A DNA stretch of 64,000 nt from Ascaris suum (taxonomy: Eukaryota > Nematoda > Chromadorea > Rhabditida > Ascarididae): contig CM024189.1 in the NCBI GenBank assembly GCA_013433145.1, positions 2,742,001-2,806,000 of the forward strand. Direction: 5' to 3'. Below are positions 47,967 through 64,000 of this stretch, in pieces; the first letter of the stretch is position 1; each line of letters begins with the position of its first letter. Below the pieces are notes generated by a model, which saw only the letters and a list, made by a program, of their open reading frames with translations, did not search any database and was not told where the DNA came from. The translations under genes and the position numbers were made by a program.

Positions 47967-50900
47967 ATGCGTCGAGCTGTTGGCAGCAACTTGTCGTGGA
48001 TTTTGGCCTTCTTATTGTTGAGTTTCATCGTAACGAATGTTGATTGCCGTGGCGGAAGACGAGGAGGTAAGGGTAAGGGCAAGAGTAATTTGCAATTTGC
48101 TCAAGTGGCCGAATTCTCGCTCATCCAAACGCAACTTGCCGATAATCGAGTAAGTTATCAACTGAAATGTATTGCCATGAAATGTCTTCTATTTTCATAT
48201 ATCTTCCCATGTTGTGTGCAAACATTATAAACATCAATGCTCCACACTGTGAGAATTCTCAGCATACTTAATCGTGTATTCAAAAAGATTTCTCCTTCGA
48301 ATTCATTTCTCTCTATATCTTGTGAAATTTACGTTTCATTCAACGACGTTACAAATCACAAAACCGAAAGCGATCATTATTGTGTAAGAATAAAGATTGA
48401 AAAATCTAGCAAATGATAACTGAAAAAAAAAATCACTGCCATCTCCATTGAATAAATGAAATTTCGAATATTTTTATTTGATTTGCAATCAAAAGAAAAT
48501 AAAAAAATAATAGAAGATGGATTATCGCTAAAAATGCACTACGAAAAACACAGTGAAAAATAAAATATAATTCGATAGATTTTGCTTTCTCTATTCATCT
48601 AATATTTCTATGAATATGAAATCATATTTAAAGCAGCAGAAATAAACGCAACAAAAAATGTCTTTTCTTTGAATATTTTTGTCGTTGATAAGATTTTCAC
48701 TACATTTATGAGCCTCTATTGGATTCTCAACGGCCTTTATTCAGCATCACACGAGAATATATTAAATGATTGTCATTTCTATTTCGTTCTCCATGTTTAT
48801 AAAAAAAAAGACTTGAAGGAATATAAACTTGAGCAAAGATGAGAGTGTACAATACGCAAACGATAGAAACATCTCGATCCTTTTTTTTCTTTGAAATCAG
48901 CCAAATGTTCCATAGGACACCAATCAATACTCTATCATTGCTGTTATTCCTCAACGTTTTGAACGTTATCACTGTTCTTTTTCAATTTAGCTCACAATGA
49001 TGTTATCTTTAAGGGCGAAATCGATGAAAGTATTCACTCACTCACTTTATGAATGCGTCCTAAGAAGGATTTTATTCGCCACATCAAACCAGCCCTTTAG
49101 ACTTCAGCTTCTCAGGTTTAACACGTCTCACTCATCGTTGTCACCTCAGAAATATGAAATAATATCCAGCTGAATCTTTCCCTCGAAAAAAAAAACTGGA
49201 GAATAGTTTCAGAGCGCTCATATAGTGACTGGTTCACACTTCAGTCAAACATTTCGTCTCGGATATAAACTTGTTCTTATTTGTAAAGCAAGAGGGGATC
49301 CAAGACCGACAATTAAATGGTATAAAGAAGGCGCCGAGATGCATCCAAAAAGCAACATCCACGTATGTGCCCTCTTTTAAAGTGTATCAACAGTTTCTCG
49401 ATTATTTTTCGCATCACTCTCTAATTCACGCTAATAATGCATATTTCAAGTTTAACGTTTATGCTTACAATAAGCGATTCATCAATTATTGCTCGATATT
49501 TATATTTATGAAACGATTGTTTACACGTAAGCAACTCACCTTGATCCGTATATAAAGAATGAGGAAGGATGTAGAGGATAACAATTTGAAAGAAAATGAA
49601 AAATGACAAAACATTTGTAAACAATGATGTACTTCCACATCAATGAACGCAAATATCAATTGCTAATAGGCTGAAAATAAGAAACGATTTGCAAAAGAGT
49701 TTCATTAATTGAGAAATGAATTTCAGTGAATAGCGACGGTTTCAATTTATTTTTTTTTTGTTACACTCAGAAAATCTGAAACGATGAAAAATTCGTTTTC
49801 TAAGAGAAAACGCAGAAAACCCTCATTGAGGCAGTGAAATTTTCTTTAAGAACTTTTATTAATATTAGATTGTTTAAAACTGCAATTTTGAGAGGAAATC
49901 CATCTCATGAACCATTGGCGTTTAGTTAATCAACATCGTTTCCTTTTCCTCTCAATCGCTCAATTTCGTCTATTCTCCTCTCCTCCTCCCGCAAATTCTT
50001 ATTCTGGAAAGAATAGAGACTACAAACATATAGAATAAACCTTGCGTTCAACATAGAAGACCAAATCTTATGGGGACTCCTTTTCACCACCTGAGTAGTC
50101 ATAAGAATGAAATGTTCCGGAATTCTATGTGTATCGAATTAGAACCATCCAATCCATCTCATTCTGAAGTGTTCAATTTTTCTTTTATTTGCTCCCTAGT
50201 GGATCCCATTTCCCAAGGTATGCCCGACTTCACAAGGTGATTTTCCCTTCCATGATGGAGCCCTGCATTTGGGTGTGTATGTTACACACCAAATGTAAAA
50301 TTACCAAACTTTAGCGGTTTAATTTTTCCTTTGGAGTACCATATAGAAAACCACTCCTCGCTTCACTTTCGCCGTCATTTGCATTGCACGATATTGGCAC
50401 AATACTATGAGAGACTCCCATTACGTAGTTTACCAATATCCGTTTATTATGATGGCTAACGAAGTATTTCATTAACTGCGAATAAATTCCGAAACATGTA
50501 GAGACAAAAAAGAATTTGTAAATTGGCATATCTCGGTACGCAAAAAAACTTTTCCACCCAGTGCGGTTTAAAATTGCCTCAGCAGGAATAAAAACGTCTG
50601 GGAAATGCTATTCGTGATATTCTTTTCCCCATTTTTTTCATATACAATCACAACGTTTCGCCTCAATTTTTTCAACACGTGAATAATAGCCACAAACAAT
50701 ACTGCATAAATCCGGCATTCATTTGACTGAAAGCTCATTCAGAGATATTCGTTTGAAAAAAAGGCGGAAAAAAAGCGTAAAACGCAAAATTTTCCCATTA
50801 TTTCCCATACCTCAAAAATTCCAGAAAACAGTGATGTTGAAGACATAGAAAAGAACCCATCCTAATAAACTAAATCGTTTTATTGCAGTATTACGAGAAG

Positions 50901-51038
50901 CCAATCGACGACTACGTATTATGGAGTAAATTAGAGGTGGATCCGGCAACGATGGGTGATCAAGGTGTATACGCATGTGTCGCAAACAATGAACTCGGTG
51001 TTATGGCGAAAAATTTTAAAGCCGAATACACATACTGA
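47967..51038 (+). CDS. oig-4: Secreted one-immunoglobulin-domain protein OIG-4
   Basis: Three coding exons, all phase 0: 47967-48149, 49213-49362 and 50889-51038, giving 160 residues. Residues 9-27 form a signal peptide (SWILAFLLLSFIVTNVDC), followed by a basic Gly/Lys/Arg linker (RGGRRGGKGKGK). A single I-set immunoglobulin domain follows: first disulfide Cys C85 (LVLICKARGDP), the invariant Trp W97 (TIKWYK), and D-x-G-x-Y-x-C ending at C141 (GDQGVYACVANN). There is no membrane segment, so it is secreted. I recognise it as the nematode OIG-4 type, which in C. elegans is secreted by muscle and stabilises levamisole-receptor clusters with LEV-10 at the neuromuscular junction. Exon 2 begins after TAGTTTCAG at 49212; the closer acceptor at 49244 gives the wrong phase. 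A poly(A) signal lies at 51162. An upstream ATG at 47902 overlaps the start out of frame. Confidence 0.92.
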
Positions 51039-51161
51039 TATCACTTATATTTGTTCTTTATCGTCCTCGATTCATTGTTTTCTTTCTTTTTGTTGTTTTC
51101 GTTTATTTACCATTATTTATGTATCAAGAAAAATTTGCATACGAAACTTTACATAAGATGA

Positions 51162-51167
51162 AATAAA
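51162..51167 (+). terminator. Poly(A) signal of oig-4
   Basis: AATAAA 124 bases after the stop codon. Confidence 0.55.
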
Positions 51168-54100
51168 TTAAATGCAAAACAAGCGACCAAAACGTATTTT
51201 TCATACAAAAAGCGAGGAGATAATTGCTAGTGCAAAGGTAATTTCAAATTATTCGCATCAAAATCATACTGTTAGAATATTTGCGATTCGTATTCCCTTC
51301 GTCGTTCATTTATACAAAATTCAATAATATCGTATTAATTAATAGGATGGAAAATATATATTGTGCAAGCGGTTGCGCATATACTATAACTCCCGTAGGT
51401 GGCCGTCAACTTGCATCGTATATTCAACGGTACATATCAAGGAGATTTCGAAGTGTGAACGGATGAAGAAAGATGGGCCAATGTGCACCCCACCCCAATA
51501 TTACACCGCACACACAGATATCATACCAGTACTATACCTGCCGTCTTAAATAAGACCCGTTTAGCCTGTAAATGAGAGATCAAATGGGTCCTATCACAAC
51601 TGTATAAAAGGCTCGTTTGAGCTATTGGTGGAGCGCATCATTGCGATCGTAGTTTTTCGATCGATGAAACTCGGAAGCTTGACAACAAATGCTTCATTAT
51701 ACGCGAAAAAACCTTTTCACCCATCCTCGCTTCCTTCATTCAACTTCAGTAACACAGCTATAGTTCCCTTCCTCTGGCCTAGGGATTCAGGTACGCATTC
51801 ATAATGAGTCTAGACAAGTAACAGCTTCCCGTAAATGAATGGTGAGAAGTGAAGGGGATTTTTTCAAGAAAAAAGGGATATAATTCTCCAAAAGCCTCAT
51901 AAAAGAACATATCGCATAATGAGCATTTGCAGCGTAGCCATTTGGATACTGCAGGATGCCGAATCAGTAGTAACTTATTCCTACTTAATATTTCTTTCTT
52001 TGCGTAAGTATTTACAGATTTGGATCTTTTTTATACTCATCGATAACATCAATCACTTCAATCTTTCTTAGCAGTAACCAAGGGGATGCGGGAAGAGGGG
52101 ATATGACCCACTAAATTCACTTCCCCCTCGCCTTGAATGTTAGCGTTTTGCATCGTTGTTCCACTATGTTCACCGGTTCCTATATCACATCAAGAAGAAA
52201 AGCGTCCAAAGTGTTGATGTTGAAAGTGATAAAAAGAGAATAAAGGAAAATAGCAAGAAGCAAAGTACAAATATATAAAGAAGCAAAAAGAATCAGAGGA
52301 CAGTCGCGAAAGATTGGATTTAGCAAAAGCGTAGGGTTTATAAACAGTGGTCATTAACATCTCGTTTCAAATAGGAACCCCTGCACTTGTGGCATTCTTG
52401 ATGAAGGGGTTCATTTATGCTGCAAGCAAGAGCGGGGGGAGGGGGAGGAGGCAAAATTCTGTTCAAAGAGAAATTTCTCAAGTAAAATAACAGTTCAATT
52501 GTTAAAGTTGAGGTATTTAACCGGAGGGAAAGTGTGCTAGTTATTGCAGAAATACGCAGCAGCAGTGAAATAGCATCGTTTTTGAGCGAGGGCAGCCTCT
52601 ATACTTGATAGCAATAATAGCAAAATCCATCGGAAATGAGACGCTAAGAGAGGATAGAATTATTGATGAAAAATGGGAAGAACGGAATGAAGGAAGGAGG
52701 GAAGGGGGAGGGGGGATGATAGCTCGTAATATGAAAGATTATGAAGGAATCCTTCAATTCAACCTTGGAATCTGTATACAACGAAATGGAAAAATCAAGT
52801 AAGCAATTGCAGTAGTACAAATTAGTTCGAAAAAAAAAGCACAAACTAAAGAATAATCGATTATTCGGCACTATGCGATAAGAAAATAATCGAACAACCA
52901 CCCACTGAGCCTCTCGCTCGCCATTTGCCTTCTCATACTCAAAAGTGTTTCAGTGAGACGGTCTTTAGATGGAAAGAAGGCTCCAACACAACAATGGTCA
53001 GTGGTCAGATGTGCTCAACGACTTTAGAGCATACCTTAGGGGATAATTCGTAATGTGCATAAAATGAGACTAGATGTTCGAAATTTTGACGAGCAAACGA
53101 TTAGGAAAGCGAACGATTGAGCCGATGAATTTTATATGCAAAAAACCTTTAAAGTGAAGTATAGTCTTCTAGTAAACTATAAGGTAAAAGTTTGCAGTGG
53201 TCAGTTATTAGAAGGTAACAATATCCGCGGAATGTGTCAGCATCGTTTGATTGCCGCAATTGCGAGGATAAAAAAATCAATACATCTTCTCGTAACGCAG
53301 CGCTTTATTTCGGCAACATCGTGCATCGAATAATTCTGCATCGAGAAACTTCAACTGACAATAAAACGTCTACACTCGAAATTAGAATCTGATTATGCAG
53401 CCCATATATAACTCTGCAGCCCCTATATGTTTATACAGTCGACACTTTCAACGTGAAAACCATTCATACATAAGCAAAAAAAAAAAGAGAAATGGAGCGT
53501 ATATCGCAAACGTATTTCATCATTGAAAAAAAAAATATCCATATTATCAAAAGAGGAAGTGACGTAATAAATACTCAGCATACTCGAGAACAAAGTTAGG
53601 CTTGCAATATGCAATATGAGGTCACGGTATGATTCATAGGCTCATAAAGAAAAACCAACTTAATGAGTTGAAATGAATGCAATCTCAATTGATGACTAAT
53701 CATCATGAAATCTAAATTCACAGATAAATTGTTTTAAGCTTCTCTAATATTATAGGTGCATTTTATTTGTTCGAAGGTAAGTAAGATAAAATCGAGAAGA
53801 GATATTGCTCGGAAAGCAGAGAGGTGCTGCGGCTCTACTCCAGTGACCGCGCGCATTTGGTAATGCGTTGGCCGAAAATGTGCAGCGTGTTAGATATACT
53901 TATGGGTAATATTCAACAATGCTGCTAGAAGGTAAAAAGAATTATTAATAAAGAAATATTCATAACTTCTTGGAAGAGGATTTGATAGAATTATATGAGC
54001 GCTTATTCACTTCAAAATAACAAAGGAGGAGCACATTCCCCCATTTCATTGCAGATATTAAGCACCGAACTTGGTTGCAAACTACAATTGCAAATCGATT

Positions 54101-55667
54101 GCAAACTACGCTAATATTAGGAACGTATTGGAATTTTATTTTCAAGAAAGATGATTGGAAAGGGAACTCGAAATATTGCCGAGTTTCGCAAATGTGATGG
54201 AAACTTGCAATAATTGAGCGCTATAAGTCCAGAACATAAATTCAAAAAGCAAATCAAGAATCTGTTGCATTCGGAAATTGAACTACCATGCAACTGATAG
54301 AGACCTATTGCAGATTCTTTCACCATTTGGAGATTGAATGAATGCGGATAGAGAAGTTAGTATCGATAAGAATAATCAATCCTATTTCTTGAATGAATAT
54401 AACTGGAATTGAGCATTGAAAAACGTTAAAACTACCATCTATTCATCGCACAGAAAGCGTTTTTATTATAGGTGGTCGAATGTTTAGCAGCAGTCTTTAC
54501 AATCGCATTACATTTCCAGGTAGTGTGGTATTTGTAGATAAATATTAGACACTCCTCATTTTATGTGCTTGTAATTGGAAATAAAACAACGACTCGACTG
54601 AGTCACCGTTGCAGCCTAAATTCGAATGGCACTAGCAAAACGCCAATCACGCATATGAATAGCGCCTTTTAACGGTTGATCGAACTTCAGGAGCCGAACG
54701 ACTCCAACAGACATTAAAAGACATCATATGACGACAAATTTCTGAAGCCGACAATCGGGAAGAAATTGCACTTAAATGTGCCAACGTTGCTGAGATAATT
54801 CATTCCTGAAACATCGAAATTGTTGGCGACTATGTAATCGCAATACGTCGTCGGTGAGGTCGCGCACGAGAATATTTGGCTCATTGCGTTAGGCGTGCGT
54901 CCGCATTTGTTCAATGCGTTGCGTACGCGCGTAAGTCTACAAGCAATATGAACCATCCGGTTGCGTTCGCCCACAAGTCGATTCTCGCTTTTTATTTTAT
55001 CGCAGTTAAGTCCAGGTGTGGACATGAAATTTTCCAATCTTTTTTTCGTACTTCCGTTTGAGTATTAAATTATTTTTGCTGTATGTGAACGTATAGTTAT
55101 AGATAAAGGTTGAATGCTCAGCAGTAGTTAGCTAAAGCTTAACACAGTTAGTGTTTGGTTGCCTTTATATGATAGTTCGAGTGGTGTTCCTTAGCTATTG
55201 CTTTTGAGTGAATTCTCTATCGTCACTTTATGTTACCTTCTTCCATTCTTCTTTATCAACAGCAATCACCTCAACTGCTAGTGTTCACTACACAGAGTGC
55301 CATGTTGTGTTGATTACCCTGCCGAACACTTGCCTCGTTCTCTCTTGTTTTTTCCTGAAATATCACCAACCCCTGCTATGAAGGTCCTCTTTCATGGTAC
55401 CTTCACAATTTTTCCTGCTTCACTGTTTGCCACATTTCCATTCTAACCTTGCCTGACCGAGTAATTCGAACTAGGTGAGTCTGTCATTCTTGAATCGCAA
55501 GATGTGCTTTACCTGCTTAAACATCTTGTATGTTACCTTTCCGGATGCTTTCTTTAACCCTTCCGAGGCTTCATTGCTTAATTGACTGTTAGGTACAGCA
55601 CTTGACTGATCTTGCAGCTTCCTCGTCTGCATCGAAGAATCACCTCCTCTCCTCCTTCCTTCCCCTT

Positions 55668-55684
55668 CCCCCCCCCCCCCCCCC
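55668..55684. repeat. Poly-C tract (C17)
   Basis: Seventeen consecutive C preceded by CTCCTTCCTTCCCCTT, giving a long polypyrimidine stretch. Confidence 0.95.
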
Positions 55685-56125
55685 GCAGAAATTTTCGCTG
55701 CTGCTGAGTTTCTCGGTTTCTGATACTGTTAGTTTCTAAAGTAAATCTGTACAGTTAAAAATGTTGGCGACTGCGATCTTACAAACTCTCACTGCCACAT
55801 TTGGGTTCATTTTAGTATTCGACAGGCAGTGCTGAAGAATGTTAGATGCACTTGTAGCTTTACCGATTCTATAGGCACACCTCGCAGGTAACTTCCCAAC
55901 TGTATTACCTTTGATCACAGGTAGCAGAACTAAATGTTCGGTGCATTGGAGTGCTTCGCGGGGAAATGATATGAGGGAATTCCGTGATCTAGCATGTTGC
56001 ATGATTAGCACCTTGCTTAAAATGCATTAAGAACCAACTCGTAATTGTCATTGCGTTGACGTTCTTTCAGAACTTCCTTATTGCTGTCGCAAATAGTATC
56101 ACGTAATTTGCACAGTTAAGATTAA

Positions 56126-56521
56126 TTAATTAGTGACCAACAGGATGTAGTGTGACTCAACTGCCAAGCATTTATAAACTTTCATTCTAGAGCGCTCAAT
56201 CTTAGAGACACTCAGGTAGTCGCTAAACTTCGCCAGCAAGGGTTTCCGAGTACCCGAACATAAATGTGCCGGAAATATTGCTACGAGAACAATACTTGAT
56301 CTCTTCACTTTCCTCCTCTTACGCTCCTGCACCGTATAGGTTGGAGTCATGATTTTGAATAAATCAGAAATAAAGTTTTTGAAGCCAACAGATCTTAAAA
56401 CATAAGCCCACAAAGTTTGATGGCGGTCAAAAGTTTTATAGGTTCTTACTGAGTTAATGTTAGTTGTGTAAGGCGTATACACGTCGATGATGCGGAGAAT
56501 AAAAGACATACATTGCTGCAC
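56126..56521 (-). pseudogene. Probable decayed non-LTR retrotransposon reverse-transcriptase fragment
   Basis: A 131-codon minus frame contains SVRTYKTFDRHQTLWAYVLR then SVGFKNFISDLFKIM. This recalls the Y/F-K-A-F-D-x-x-x-H-x-x-L-W-x-x-L-x-x-x-G-V/I-x-x-x-F/I segment (RT domain A) of LINE reverse transcriptases, with the usual Ala replaced by Thr. Nothing recognisable as the catalytic Y-A-D-D region or the endonuclease follows in frame, so if real it is a relic. Confidence 0.35.
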
Positions 56522-58964
56522 AATTTTTGAGAAAATCCTCCTTTTTTACGTGGGTTTCTGGGGAACGCAAAATAAGGCACATTCTGCTTCGAGAAAACTT
56601 TAATGCCCGAAAGGCTTAAGAATGCCGACTTTCATTAGCGAAACTGCAGTAAGTCTAAAAAGCCGGATTGAAATTTTATGAGTTGTCAAAATATTTGGAA
56701 AACCCTTTTTTTTGTATCGCTTTAACGGCTTAACGGCTTATTGCCTTAAACGAATCGCCTTAAATGTTTGAAAGATCCAATATATCGCTTAATAAACCGT
56801 CAAAGCTTTAAGTGCCCTATTTTTTAACTCGGAATTAGATAAACCTTTAAATAATGGGCGTCTCAAGTTAGAAAAGATATTTTGATATTGAACCGTTGAA
56901 GGGCATACGTTTTGCAGTCATTCTGAAAGCCGACACCACTGGGCCGAATATTTCTGAATCCAGGAGCGTAAATACGAAAAAAAGGAGCGAAATTAATGAA
57001 AAACGGAGAAGAAAATAACGAAACAAATATTGGGAGCAGTTTTTAGTGAACATTTTATCTCGAAAAAAAAAACAATTCGTTACATCAAAAAAAATGTATA
57101 TAACTTTATGCTGCACTGCGAATGGCTTCGCTTCAACAAACCTTTCCCATTATAATCTAATATGAAAAAGGTGAGAGTATAAGTGCTTATTTTTACAGCA
57201 ATTACCTATACTCTGTTCACTCGCTACGGCCGTTCTCTTCCTTTCCTTTGATTGTTTCTTTTTGTTCTCGAGGTCGTCGGTTCACGTAATATGGTCCTTT
57301 TCCTTCTACTTTGTTCATTGTATAGCCGTGCCATTGTAATTCGTATTCTCCTTAAACGTTTTTTGGTGTAAAGTGCTACGTTTAGCGGAAGCATCTCGAT
57401 AAAGCAACATGAACAGTGCATAGCTGGATGGATCGGACCTTTCTACTATGCCGGGATCCATGACAAAAAACTCTCTCAATGGTCTTTTCTGAGGTGCCAG
57501 TTGCTTGGCACAGTTATATGGGGTATGCATCGCCGCACGCTTCCTTCTCCTTCGCCATCTCTCCCGTATAGATTCTTTGAGGATTTCGGGTGTAAGGAGT
57601 AAAATGGTCTCTTTCTCTTAACATTGACATCTTCAAGTGCGCGCGTCAGACTATTTGCACGCTCATTCGGCGTTAGGTTGATGTGCTGCTTTTGCTTAGG
57701 CAGATGCCGAGTTGAGGTTTTCGACTTTCTTTGAGGGACTGTGGATGGCTTGTTCTTCGTGAACAAGAGCTTCTTCGAAATAAGAAATTCTGAAACGATG
57801 CTGCATAACTTCGTTCTGCTCCATTCAACTGAAGCCTCCACTCGATTTTCGCAACGATTGCTGAAAAGGATTGCTTCTCGATAGGTTGACTGTTGCTAGA
57901 GTGGAAAACGAATGGCTGGCTAACAGGACGACAAATCATGAGGTAAGAGAAAAGAGACTATTGTTATGCGACATCGACTCGGAAACGACACCTCACACTG
58001 CCTGCCGTGGATTGTGGACTGGTTGCACTAAACGTAGTTTCAGAGACAAGACGAAGACCTTAAGAATATCAAATACTGCATCGTTTATCTGAACGACAGC
58101 AGGAATTACAATAAAATTATAGCGTTTAATATTCGCGACTTTCATTGCAACTTACATGAAGTTGTTCTATCATTGCATTTCCCTCTTCCATCTCTGCCAA
58201 TGAAGTCTTCAGTGAATTGCGATAGTAACAACCACTCATCCATCTAGAATAGGTTCTGAAGAACATTCCTCAAGCTGAGCACGAAGTAGTGTACCAATAA
58301 GATAAAAGAAAGCAAATTGAAACATGATAACACCGTTGTATGGGAAAGACGATGAAGGTCTTAATTCTACATATCCTAAAAAGTCAAACATCAGTCTCCT
58401 GTTCACTCGTTCACTTCCATCGCAGTCTTCTCTACGCTACATCCGTTTGCATATCAGCAGCTTGATGCACAATATTCGAAAATCGGTCGGAGTACACAAT
58501 ACCCAACCTTGCGGGAATGTTTCAAACACTTTTGCTCTAGTAATCGCAGAATGCACTTATCTTTCTGCGTTTTTAATATTTCCCCGGCATTGTGAAGTGA
58601 ACCCTAACTAGGAACGTTCATGCCCAACTTTGCACTAAGTTGCACGCTCAGATTGCAAATAATAGCACTCATCAGCAGCGTAATGCACATTTTTATATTC
58701 TATGACCAAGTGGAAATGAAAACGACGCCATTCCAATGTTTTTAGGGAGAAAACCTGATCTATAGTAGCTATGATGTATTCTCTTGAATTTTTCACTCAT
58801 ATGATGCAAACACTTACGAGGCATATTGTACAAGCATACTGACATGAAGCGTTAGTAGATTTATAAGTAAAGGCACGAACAAAACGATTGCAAAATTAAG
58901 CAATTCCTTCTCTTTACCTTCTTCCTAGTATTGCTGATATGCTCATAAAAGTCGACATTGTTGC

Positions 58965-59028
58965 TGATCTATGGCTCAGTTTACGAAGCGCCTGTGTTTG
59001 CCAAAAGATCGGGGTTCGATTGGGGTTC
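58965..59028 (+). other. tRNA-like degenerate sequence
   Basis: TATGGCTCAGTTTACGAAGC resembles an A-box region and GATCGGGGTTCGATTGGGG a B box, about 35 bases apart. Stems do not form a canonical cloverleaf. Together with the sequence at 40515-40575 it may belong to a tRNA-derived repeat family. Confidence 0.3.
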
Positions 59029-59410
59029 AAAAAACATTGCAGTGCTTGAGATTCAGTTATCGTGGCAGCAAGCGAGATCTTTCATAGCTCTCATCTTTCG
59101 TTCGTAAGTGGCAATGGTCGGGACATTTCGAAAATGTTAGCTCCTGGAAATGAGGACGGCTTGTATTTTTGCATTTATTTATCTAGTTTGCAAGCTGCAC
59201 CAAATTGAGGATAGATTTTTGAAAGCTGAGGAAGCTAAAATTTGACGACAATGAATTGCAACATCTTTTATCGTTTCGAACGTATCCGCTGCTTCAATTC
59301 CACATCGCAGTTTTTAATGGTTTGGCGTTGTTGATATGTTCTATTTGAATGACCATCAGTGGCATAAACTTTAGTGTTGTGGAATTGTGTTAGAAAGCGT
59401 AATCACGTAA

Positions 59411-64000
<4,590 letters not shown>

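Noticed and set aside
47675..48082. 135-codon minus-strand ORF
   Set aside because: It is the reverse complement of oig-4 exon 1 and its leader, which is clearly coding on the plus strand.
49246..49362. Using the TTCAG at 49244 as the oig-4 exon 2 acceptor
   Set aside because: It would put a TAA in frame after the phase-0 exon 1; the acceptor at 49212 keeps the frame and adds the SAHIVTGSHFS segment.
57476..57939. Overlapping minus-strand ORFs of 121 and 88 codons
   Set aside because: Lys/Ser/Thr-rich but without motif, start context or partner exons; two frames open at once suggests composition rather than coding.

Overview
The window is nuclear DNA from a nematode, most likely a clade V parasitic (strongylid-type) worm. 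Coding exons are small and separated by long AT-rich introns. Splice acceptors are the nematode type (TTTYAG), and several start codons sit just after such an acceptor with no exon before it, as expected for spliced-leader trans-splicing. Gene density is low: five conserved protein-coding genes lie wholly inside and a sixth runs off the right end. All exon joins were worked out by eye from reading frame, splice consensus and intron phase. No homology search was possible.

Layout. Bases 1 to about 7,450 hold no gene I can support, only microsatellite, poly-C tracts and diverged repeats; 7,454-8,173 holds a frame-broken coding-like stretch on the minus strand. Bases 8,742-16,348 carry two small mitochondrial respiratory genes in a row: NDUFA7 (complex I) and UQCRQ (complex III subunit 8), each behind its own trans-splice-type acceptor and possibly co-transcribed. 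Bases 16,349-27,224 are a gene-poor stretch with one small single-exon minus-strand gene (22,632-22,901), a possible exon near 24.0 kb, a duplicated 110-bp segment and a cluster of POU octamers. Bases 27,225-31,395 encode a secreted ML-domain (GM2-activator-like) lipid-binding protein. Bases 34,533-41,265 encode mitochondrial ribosomal protein bL17m. Bases 42,184-45,901 (minus) hold exons of an unidentified protein with repeated C-x2-C...H...C zinc-finger-like modules. Bases 47,967-51,038 encode a one-immunoglobulin secreted protein that I recognise as OIG-4. Bases 51,039-59,497 are mostly empty, with a decayed reverse-transcriptase-like fragment and tRNA-like sequence. Bases 59,498-64,000 hold the first three coding exons of cdc-42; its last 29 or so residues lie beyond the window.

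The genes do not form one pathway. NDUFA7, UQCRQ and bL17m all serve mitochondrial respiration or translation; OIG-4 and CDC-42 act in synapse organisation and cell polarity respectively; the ML protein is a secreted or lysosomal lipid binder. No dramatic new system is evident. The items most worth following are the minus-strand zinc-finger gene, the octamer cluster at 21.3-21.8 kb, the minus-strand ORF at 22.6-22.9 kb and the upstream ORF that overlaps the OIG-4 start.
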